DNA of 12,016 bases from Gammaproteobacteria bacterium (lineage in GTDB: Bacteria > Pseudomonadota > Gammaproteobacteria > Arenicellales > DRJH01): positions 1 through 12,016 of the forward strand of contig DRJH01000244.1 in NCBI GenBank assembly GCA_011052285.1, in the 5' to 3' direction. Below the pieces are notes generated by a model, which made no database searches, was not told the DNA's origin, and was given only the letters and a program-made list of their open reading frames with translations. Positions 6,396 to 12,016 of the stretch are shown here, piece by piece. Made by a program: the position numbers and the translations under genes. Every line of letters begins with the position of its first letter. The stretch's first letter is position 1.

Positions 6396-6869
6396 ATGAC
6401 TGATGAATTCCCGGTTGATGGGACCAAGCCAGATGAAGGTGTTACCGAAAAGGGTGACGAAACTGCAGGGGACGGTGCTGCGGTCGAGCAGGCAAAAGCC
6501 GGCAACGATGAACAAGGTGATGAGGCAGCACAACTTGCCGCATGGAACGACTTGCTGGAGGAAGAATCGGGTAACGATTCATCTCCATCGAAGCACGAGG
6601 AAGAAAATAGCTCACAACTTGATATTATTCTGGAGATTCCCGTCACGATCTCTCTTGAAATAGGTAGGACGGCGATCAGTATCCGTAATTTATTGCAATT
6701 GAATCAAGGATCGGTGGTTGAGCTGGATCGCCTGGCTGGTGAGCCGCTGGATGTCATGGTCAATGGCTGTCTGGTGGCTCATGGTGAAGTGGTGATGGTG
6801 AATGAGAAATTTGGTATTCGACTGACCGATATCATTAGTCCTGCGGAAAGGGTCAGGAAGCTACGCTGA
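6396..6869 (+). CDS. fliN: Flagellar motor switch protein FliN
   Basis: FliN makes the lower rim of the C-ring and docks the export ATPase complex (FliH-FliI). The conserved SpoA domain occupies residues 75-157, including LDIILEIPVTISLEIG, NLLQLNQGSVVELD, EPLDVMVNG and FGIRLTDI. The first 74 residues form a low-complexity, strongly acidic extension (about 22 Asp/Glu against 4 Lys), with a short conserved-looking AWNDLLEE at 49-56. E. coli FliN is about 20 residues shorter. The ATG is supported by GAGGA (6384-6388), 7 bases upstream. The 58-base gap before it is the largest inside the operon and holds no obvious gene. The last base of its TGA stop is the first base of the fliO ATG. Confidence 0.95.
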   Translation: MTDEFPVDGTKPDEGVTEKGDETAGDGAAVEQAKAGNDEQGDEAAQLAAWNDLLEEESGNDSSPSKHEEENSSQLDIILEIPVTISLEIGRTAISIRNLLQLNQGSVVELDRLAGEPLDVMVNGCLVAHGEVVMVNEKFGIRLTDIISPAERVRKLR

Positions 6870-7351
6870 TGGTCAGGGAATCTACAAATAACCACCAGGT
6901 ATGGTACAAGATGTCTTTTGTTCTAGCCTTTGTGGTCGTTTGTTTGTGGGTTGACCCCGTGATGGCCGTTACAAAGCCTCTACAGACACGCCCGGTGGTT
7001 GAGCCTTTTGGTACCGGCCAGGTTATCCAGGTGGTACTTGGGCTGTTACTGGTATTGCTGGTAATCGGACTGGTGGCCTGGGTCATGAAAAGGATGGGTA
7101 GCATACAGGCTATAGGGCATGGCGTGATTAAGCCGTTGTCGGTTATCTCTGTTGGCCAACGTGAACGACTGGTGCTGGTACAGGTGGGGTCAGATCAGCT
7201 CTTACTCGGGGTAGCTCCCGGGCACATTACCCGATTGCACCAGCTTTCGGAAGCGGTACCTGTGCAACAGCGAACCATGCCTCGGGGTTTTGCCGAAATG
7301 CTGACTCGTTTTCGAAAACCCGGCATGGTTGTGGAGCAGAATCCACGATGA
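6869..7351 (+). CDS. fliO: Flagellar biosynthetic protein FliO
   Basis: FliO is a small membrane protein that helps assemble the FliP ring of the flagellar type III export gate. The 160-residue product has an N-terminal hydrophobic segment resembling a signal peptide (about 15-33, ending VMA), a short periplasmic stretch and one membrane segment (about 52-72, VIQVVLGLLLVLLVIGLVAW). The cytoplasmic FliO domain follows, with IKPLSVISVGQRERLVLVQVG and LLLGVAPGHITRLH. The ATG overlaps the fliN stop by one base and has AGGAAG (6855-6860) 8 bases upstream. A second in-frame ATG at codon 15 (6911) would leave a more standard signal peptide and cannot be excluded. The end overlaps fliP by 4 bases. 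Confidence 0.9.
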   Translation: MVRESTNNHQVWYKMSFVLAFVVVCLWVDPVMAVTKPLQTRPVVEPFGTGQVIQVVLGLLLVLLVIGLVAWVMKRMGSIQAIGHGVIKPLSVISVGQRERLVLVQVGSDQLLLGVAPGHITRLHQLSEAVPVQQRTMPRGFAEMLTRFRKPGMVVEQNPR

Positions 7352-8112
7352 AGACGCTATGCAAACCCAAGGCAATCTCATCACAATTCCTGGTTTACTG
7401 CTGTTTGTTGCTGACAGTGTTGCCTGATGTGGTGCAGGCCGCAGGATTGCCGGCTGTAACGGTAACCGGTAGTGGCTCGGGGCAAACGTTCAGTTTAAGC
7501 CTGCAGATTCTGTTGCTGATGACGGGGTTGACCCTGTTGCCTTCGGCGCTGACGATGATGACTGCATTTACCCGGATCATTATCGTGTTGGGGATTTTGC
7601 GGCAAGCGATGGGTATGAATCAAACACCTTCGAACCAGATTCTTATCGGCATGGCCTTGTTTATGACCGTGTTCGTGATGATGCCGGTATTCACTACCAT
7701 CTATAACAATGCGGTACAACCCTATGTTGCAGATCAAATATCAGGCCCACAGGCACTAACACGGGCTACGGCACCTTTGCGTACCTTCATGCTCAATCAG
7801 ACACGAGAAGCTGACTTGACACTGTTTGCCGATATGGCCAAAACCAAGCTTGAGGATCCATCCAAGGTGCCGATGTCGATTTTGATACCCGCCTATGTCA
7901 GTAGTGAACTGAAGACTGCTTTTCAGATTGGCTTCTTGCTATTCATTCCATTTTTGATTATCGACCTGGTGGTTGCCAGCGTATTGATGGCAATGGGCAT
8001 GATCATGTTGTCACCGATGATCATCTCACTGCCATTTAAAATCATGCTCTTTGTTTTGGTGGATGGCTGGAGCTTGACTTTAGGGACTTTGGCGTCGAGT
8101 TTTTATGTCTGA
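7348..8112 (+). CDS. fliP: Flagellar export-gate protein FliP
   Basis: FliP forms the pentameric core of the FliP5-FliQ4-FliR1 export gate in the MS-ring. The 254-residue product begins with a cleavable-looking signal peptide (about 1-31, ending VVQA-AG), which FliP characteristically has. Conserved blocks follow: LTLLPSALTMMTAFTRIIIVLGILRQAMGMNQTPSNQILIG (61-101), the large periplasmic loop with RTFMLNQTREADLTLF (145-160), and PMSILIPAYVSSELKTAFQIGF (175-196). It ends with LSPMIISLPFKIMLFVLVDGW (221-241). Length is normal. The start overlaps the fliO stop (ATGA), with GGAG (7333-7336) upstream. Confidence 0.97.
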   Translation: MKTLCKPKAISSQFLVYCCLLLTVLPDVVQAAGLPAVTVTGSGSGQTFSLSLQILLLMTGLTLLPSALTMMTAFTRIIIVLGILRQAMGMNQTPSNQILIGMALFMTVFVMMPVFTTIYNNAVQPYVADQISGPQALTRATAPLRTFMLNQTREADLTLFADMAKTKLEDPSKVPMSILIPAYVSSELKTAFQIGFLLFIPFLIIDLVVASVLMAMGMIMLSPMIISLPFKIMLFVLVDGWSLTLGTLASSFYV

Positions 8113-8125
8113 CAGGGGGCAATAA

Positions 8126-8389
8126 ATGGGTGATTTGAGCGCAATTTTTCAACAGGCCACGCAGGTGATTCTGGCCATGATGCTGATCGTGTTACTGCCG
8201 GGTCTGCTGGCTGGCCTGCTGGTGAGTATCTTTCAGGCAGCCACCCAGATCAACGAACAGACCTTGAGTTTTATTCCCAAGCTGGTGGTCACGATTGTGA
8301 CCTTGATGGTGACGGGCTCCTGGTTGCTCAGTCTCTTGATGGACTTTACCCGGCGCCTGTTCGATACCATACCGTTCGTGATTGGATGA
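8126..8389 (+). CDS. fliQ: Flagellar export-gate protein FliQ
   Basis: FliQ is the 87-residue two-helix subunit wrapped around the FliP-FliR gate. The product shows both hydrophobic hairpin segments (about 13-38 and 52-73) and the diagnostic SIFQAATQINEQTLSFIPKL across residues 34-53. Its length is near the family norm of about 89. AGGGGG (8114-8119) lies 6 bases before the ATG, one of the best ribosome sites in the operon. The stop is 9 bases before the fliR GTG. Confidence 0.96.
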   Translation: MGDLSAIFQQATQVILAMMLIVLLPGLLAGLLVSIFQAATQINEQTLSFIPKLVVTIVTLMVTGSWLLSLLMDFTRRLFDTIPFVIG

Positions 8390-8398
8390 ACCTGAGCC

Positions 8399-9193
8399 GT
8401 GGATCCTGTACTGCATCTCACCTGGGAAGGTATTACCGCACAACTCGGGTCCTTTCTATGGCCATTTCTACGCATCGGTACGGCACTGGGTATTGCCCCC
8501 GTACTGGGGGCAAGAACCCTGCCGATGCGGGTTCGAATCGGCTTGGCACTGATATTGTCCATGATTGTCGCACCGTTGTTGCCACCCGCTCCCGCGATCT
8601 CACCCTGGAGTCCGGAGATGGTGGTTTTGGTGCTGCAGCAGATTCTCATCGGTATGGCATTCGGCCTGGCCTTGATGGTGGTTTTTTCAGCTATGATCCT
8701 TGGAGGACAGATTATCGCCATGCAGTCCGGACTTGGTTTTGCTTCCTTGATCGATCCGGTTAGTGGTGTTCAGACTCCGGTTGTCAGTCAGATTTATGTG
8801 GTGATGGCGACGCTGGTTTTTTTCTCTTTAAATGGCCATCTGGCGATGATTTCCTCGTTAGTGGATAGCTTTCGAGTCCTTCCGGTGGATGGTCGCAGCA
8901 TCCGTCTTGATGGCGTTTGGTCGCTGTTGTTGTGGACGGGTGAGATTTTTCGTTATGCCGTTCGCATCGCGCTTCCCGGGATTGCGACCTTGTTGCTGGT
9001 CAATCTGGCATTGGGTGTCATCACCCGTGCGGCACCACAGTTGAATATTTTTTCTATCGGCTTTCCGGTCATTATCATGATCGGGTTAGCGGTGATTTCC
9101 CTGACCTTGCCTTCAGCAATGGTCATTTTCAATCATATGCTGGATGCCGTCTGGCTCTTTATTCATCAGGCAATGGCGGTTAGCAGGGGCTAG
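8399..9193 (+). CDS. fliR: Flagellar export-gate protein FliR (GTG start)
   Basis: FliR is the single-copy subunit closing the FliPQR gate. The 264-residue product is a multi-span membrane protein with the family blocks FLWPFLRIGTALGIAPVLGART (19-40), GQIIAMQSGLGFASLIDP (103-120) and the NGH turn at 145-147. Start choice: an in-frame TGA at 8393-8395 rules out anything upstream, and the first usable codon is GTG at 8399. It gives an N-terminus of normal FliR length with the first helix intact, whereas later ATGs would remove that helix. No clear Shine-Dalgarno is seen; ribosomes ending at the fliQ stop 9 bases upstream probably reinitiate. Its stop lies 3 bases before flhB. Confidence 0.95.
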   Translation: MDPVLHLTWEGITAQLGSFLWPFLRIGTALGIAPVLGARTLPMRVRIGLALILSMIVAPLLPPAPAISPWSPEMVVLVLQQILIGMAFGLALMVVFSAMILGGQIIAMQSGLGFASLIDPVSGVQTPVVSQIYVVMATLVFFSLNGHLAMISSLVDSFRVLPVDGRSIRLDGVWSLLLWTGEIFRYAVRIALPGIATLLLVNLALGVITRAAPQLNIFSIGFPVIIMIGLAVISLTLPSAMVIFNHMLDAVWLFIHQAMAVSRG

Positions 9194-9196
9194 GCC

Positions 9197-10336
9197 ATGG
9201 CTGAGCAATCTCAGGAACGAACAGAACAGGCCACACCGAGGCGTCAGCAAAAAGCCCGAGAAGAAGGGCAGATTGCCCGCTCAAGGGAGTTGAATACCAC
9301 TTTTTCACTCCTGACTGCCAGTGGGGGGTTGCTGGTGATGGGGAGTTATATTCTTGATGGAATTGAAACAATGATGGTTCATGGTTTGACCTGGACACGC
9401 GCAGAATTGCTTGATCCTGCAACCATGATTACCGCCTTGATCAGCATGTTCTTCCAGGGCATGAGGACGGTAACCCCACTTATGCTGTTGCTGGTAGTGG
9501 TCACGCTGTTATCTCCAATGCTGCTTGGTGGCTGGTCATTCTCGAGTAAATCCATGGCCTTTAAATTTGATAAATTGGATCCAATCAAAGGCTTAGGTAA
9601 GATTTTCAAGATGCGGACACTGGTCGAACTAGGTAAGGCCCTGGCCAAGTTTGTGCTGATCCTGGTGGTTGGGCTGATCGTATTTAAAAACGCGTTCAAC
9701 GAGCTGATTGGCTTGTCCACTCAACCGTTATTATCCGGCTTGGGCCGTGGTTTTCATATTGTCGGATATGGTTTCCTGTTTTTGTCGATGAGTATGATCC
9801 TGATTGCCCTGGTTGATGTGCCCTACCAGCTTTGGGATAACAAGCAGGAGATGAAAATGACCAAGCAGGAGGTGCGGGATGATACCAAGGAAACCGATGG
9901 CGATCCACTGTTGAAAGGCAAAATACGCAGCCAGCAACGGGAAATGGCACAGCGACGCATGATGACAAAAGTTCCAGAAGCAGATGTTATTGTGACCAAT
10001 CCGACCCATTTTGCCGTCGCTCTGCGTTATGACGCAGAAACCATGGGAACACCGGTGTTGCTTGCCAAAGGGGCCGATTTTATGGCGTTACAGATTCGTA
10101 AGGTGGCTCGTGATGTGAATATTCCCCAAGTTGAAGCACCGCTGCTGGCCAGGGCTTTATATCACAGTACCGAATTGAATCAACCGATTCCCGAATCGCT
10201 ATTCCTCGCCGTCGCCCAGGTATTGGCCTATGTGTTCCAGTTGCGCAGCCAGCATCGCAGCGCTGCGGACAGTGCGGTGGTAATGAATGATTTGCCAGTG
10301 CCGCCGGAGCTGCTGCGGCAATCACCAGCTGATTGA
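9197..10336 (+). CDS. flhB: Flagellar export switch protein FlhB
   Basis: FlhB sits beside the FliPQR gate and switches the exporter from rod/hook to filament substrates, after autocleavage and with FliK. The 379-residue product starts with the typical ERTEQATPRRQQKAREEGQIARSREL (7-32). Four membrane segments follow (roughly 33-54, 90-112, 145-165, 185-207) with the conserved FKFDKLDPIKGLGKIF (122-137) between them. The cytoplasmic domain contains KQEMKMTKQEVRDD and the autocleavage site N268-P269-T270-H271 (9998-10009). That position is very close to N269 of the E. coli/Salmonella protein. All catalytic-loop residues are intact. AGGGG (9184-9188), inside the end of fliR, is its ribosome site. 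The C-terminal tail after about residue 350 is poorly conserved, as is usual. Confidence 0.97.
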   Translation: MAEQSQERTEQATPRRQQKAREEGQIARSRELNTTFSLLTASGGLLVMGSYILDGIETMMVHGLTWTRAELLDPATMITALISMFFQGMRTVTPLMLLLVVVTLLSPMLLGGWSFSSKSMAFKFDKLDPIKGLGKIFKMRTLVELGKALAKFVLILVVGLIVFKNAFNELIGLSTQPLLSGLGRGFHIVGYGFLFLSMSMILIALVDVPYQLWDNKQEMKMTKQEVRDDTKETDGDPLLKGKIRSQQREMAQRRMMTKVPEADVIVTNPTHFAVALRYDAETMGTPVLLAKGADFMALQIRKVARDVNIPQVEAPLLARALYHSTELNQPIPESLFLAVAQVLAYVFQLRSQHRSAADSAVVMNDLPVPPELLRQSPAD

Positions 10337-10346
10337 TGGAAAGAAC

Positions 10347-12016
10347 ATGGCTTTTGCAATTCCCGGTCTATCCGATTCGTTAAATATTAAGCAGTTGGCT
10401 CGTTTTGAGCTGGGCGCGCCGATATTTTTGATGATCATTCTGGCGATGATGGTGTTGCCACTACCGCCCGTATTGTTGGATATTTTCTTCACCTTCAATA
10501 TTGCCCTGTCATTAATGATTTTGTTGGTGGTAATTTACAGCGGCCAGCCGCTACAATTTTCAGCTTTTCCGGTTGTGCTGTTGTTATCGACATTATTACG
10601 GTTGGCTTTGAATATCGCTTCAACCCGGGTTGTATTACTGTATGGACACACCGGCCCCGCTGCTGCGGGACGGGTTATCGAGGCATTTGGTGAGTTTGTT
10701 ATCGGCGGCAATTACGCAGTGGGCCTGGTGGTTTTTTCGATTCTGGTGATTATTAATTTTGTCGTCGTGACCAAGGGTGCTGGCCGAATTTCTGAGGTGA
10801 CGGCACGATTTACCCTCGATGCTATGCCCGGCAAACAGATGGCGATAGATGCCGATCTCAATGCTGGCATAGTGACTCAGGAAGAAGCAAAAGAACGTCG
10901 TGAACACATCACCAGGGAGGCGGATTTTTATGGCTCTATGGATGGTGCCAGTAAGTTTGTCCGTGGTGATGCGGTGGCGGGTATATTGATTTTGATGATC
11001 AACCTGATCGGAGGATTTTCCATCGGTATGTTACAGCATGGGATGAATTTCAGCGATGCCACCCAGGTGTACACGCTGCTGACCATTGGTGACGGCCTGG
11101 TAGCACAGATTCCCTCGTTGATGTTGTCAACGGCTACCGCTGTTATGGTTACGAGGGGTAGTGATGATGATGACGTGGGCCATCAGGTATTGGGCCAGTT
11201 ATTTGCCAATTTCAGAGCACTGTATGTTACCGCCGCGGTTATTGGTGTGATGGGGATGATTCCCGGCATGCCTAACCTGCCTTTTCTGGGACTGGCACTG
11301 GTGTTGTTTGGTATCGGCTTCACGACAGGACGCAGTCGTGCGGTCAGTGCTGAGGAGTCGGCAGCGCAGCAGAACGAAGTCGAACTACCCCCGGCAGAGG
11401 AAGTTCGGGAACTGAGTTGGGACGATGTACAGCCCGTTGATGTTGTGGGTCTTGAGGTGGGTTACCGTTTAATTCCCCTGGTTGATCAAAAACAGGGGGG
11501 GCAGCTAATGTCCCGTATCAAAGGTGTACGCAAGAAATTAACCCAGGAACTGGGCTTCCTGATTCCTGTTGTGCACATCCGTGACAATTTGGAGCTGTCG
11601 CCTAATATCTACCGAGTGCTGCTGAACGGTGTGGTTGCAGGTGAGGCTGAAATTTATCCAGATCGGGATATTGCGATCAATCCGGGGCAGGTTTTCGGAG
11701 AGTTGGAGGGTATTACAACGGTTGATCCCGCCTTCGGATTGCAGGCGATCTGGATCGATCCGCTGTTGCGAGAACAGGCCCAAACCATGGGTTATACCGT
11801 AGTTGATGCGGGAACAGTGATTGCCACACACCTGAGCCAGTTGCTTAAAGATCATGCGCCAGAGCTGCTGGGTCGTGAGGAAGCCCAGAAAATGCTTGAT
11901 AATCTTGGCAAGGTGGCGCCAAAGTTGGTTGAGGAACTGGTGCCCAATTTGCTCAGTTTGGGGGTAGTGGTCAAGGTTTTACAGAACTTGTTAAAGGAAG
12001 GGGTACCCATACGGGA
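10347..12016 (+). CDS. flhA: Flagellar export-gate protein FlhA, N-terminal 556 codons (runs off right edge)
   Basis: FlhA forms the nonameric export gate that uses the proton motive force and whose cytoplasmic ring binds chaperone-substrate complexes. The ATG at 10347 follows the flhB stop by 10 bases with GGAAAG upstream. The N-terminal half has about eight membrane segments between residues 24 and 330. Landmarks are STLLRLALNIASTRVVL (81-97), the FHIPEP signature block GRISEVTARFTLDAMPGKQMAIDADLNAG (146-174), and FVRGD with D208 at the position of the essential proton-linked Asp of Salmonella FlhA. After a charged linker (about 335-370) the cytoplasmic domain begins (GLEVGYRLIPLVD, RIKGVRKKLTQELGFLIPVVHIRDN). 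The reading frame is open to the edge; about 140-150 C-terminal residues are missing by comparison with the usual length near 700. A run of seven G lies at 11495-11501. Confidence 0.97.
   Translation, partial: MAFAIPGLSDSLNIKQLARFELGAPIFLMIILAMMVLPLPPVLLDIFFTFNIALSLMILLVVIYSGQPLQFSAFPVVLLLSTLLRLALNIASTRVVLLYGHTGPAAAGRVIEAFGEFVIGGNYAVGLVVFSILVIINFVVVTKGAGRISEVTARFTLDAMPGKQMAIDADLNAGIVTQEEAKERREHITREADFYGSMDGASKFVRGDAVAGILILMINLIGGFSIGMLQHGMNFSDATQVYTLLTIGDGLVAQIPSLMLSTATAVMVTRGSDDDDVGHQVLGQLFANFRALYVTAAVIGVMGMIPGMPNLPFLGLALVLFGIGFTTGRSRAVSAEESAAQQNEVELPPAEEVRELSWDDVQPVDVVGLEVGYRLIPLVDQKQGGQLMSRIKGVRKKLTQELGFLIPVVHIRDNLELSPNIYRVLLNGVVAGEAEIYPDRDIAINPGQVFGELEGITTVDPAFGLQAIWIDPLLREQAQTMGYTVVDAGTVIATHLSQLLKDHAPELLGREEAQKMLDNLGKVAPKLVEELVPNLLSLGVVVKVLQNLLKEGVPIR

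Noticed and set aside
8544..8559. Sigma-54-like sequence TGGCACTGATATTGTC inside fliR
   Set aside because: The essential -12 GC reads GT, and it lies inside a conserved coding stretch.
8386..8763. Open frame of 125 codons with an ATG overlapping the fliQ stop
   Set aside because: It competes with fliR in another frame. FliR carries all family motifs, while this frame's translation does not look like a membrane or known protein.
11293..11308. Sigma-54-like sequence TGGCACTGGTGTTGTT inside flhA
   Set aside because: It has the same loss of the -12 GC. The bases are explained by the Leu/Ala/Val-rich membrane segment they encode.

Overview
The window reads as chromosomal DNA of a motile gammaproteobacterium, probably with a polar flagellum of the Pseudomonas/Vibrio type. 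The evidence is a DksA of E. coli type, an aspartate-semialdehyde dehydrogenase of the gammaproteobacterial type, the gene order fliL-fliM-fliN-fliO-fliP-fliQ-fliR-flhB-flhA, and a perfect-consensus sigma-54 promoter in front of fliL. Composition looks near 50% GC throughout. I see no tRNA, rRNA, insertion sequence, CRISPR array or attachment site.

Left part (1-1177), minus strand: the N-terminal 141 codons of a dihydroorotase run off the left edge, preceded by dksA, which encodes the RNA polymerase-binding stringent-response factor. A 178-base divergent intergenic region (1000-1177) separates dksA from the rightward genes. It holds a plausible sigma-70 promoter for dksA and an extended -10 element facing right.

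Middle part (1178-4763), plus strand: a cytoplasmic-looking molybdopterin oxidoreductase with a 4Fe-4S cluster motif and a likely Cys molybdenum ligand is followed after only 10 bases by asd (aspartate-semialdehyde dehydrogenase; lysine/DAP/threonine/methionine branch point). The two are probably co-transcribed although no metabolic link is obvious. A 393-base non-coding stretch follows. It has a GC-rich structured segment just after asd, an A-tract with a TATAAT box, the sigma-54 promoter and a small leader hairpin before fliL.

Right part (4764-12016), plus strand: a tightly packed flagellar operon. FliL is the stator-associated membrane protein. FliM and FliN form the switch/C-ring. FliO is the assembly chaperone of the export gate. 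FliP, FliQ and FliR form the export-gate core. FlhB is the substrate-specificity switch. FlhA is the export gate driven by proton motive force, and it is cut by the right edge after about 556 codons. Overlapping or nearly abutting starts and stops suggest translational coupling.

I did not find a clearly undescribed system. The points most worth a second look are the orphan Mo-enzyme/asd pair, the dihydroorotase whose usual metal-binding HxH reads QxH, the structured spacer after asd, and small RNA-structure candidates in the fliL leader and inside fliM.
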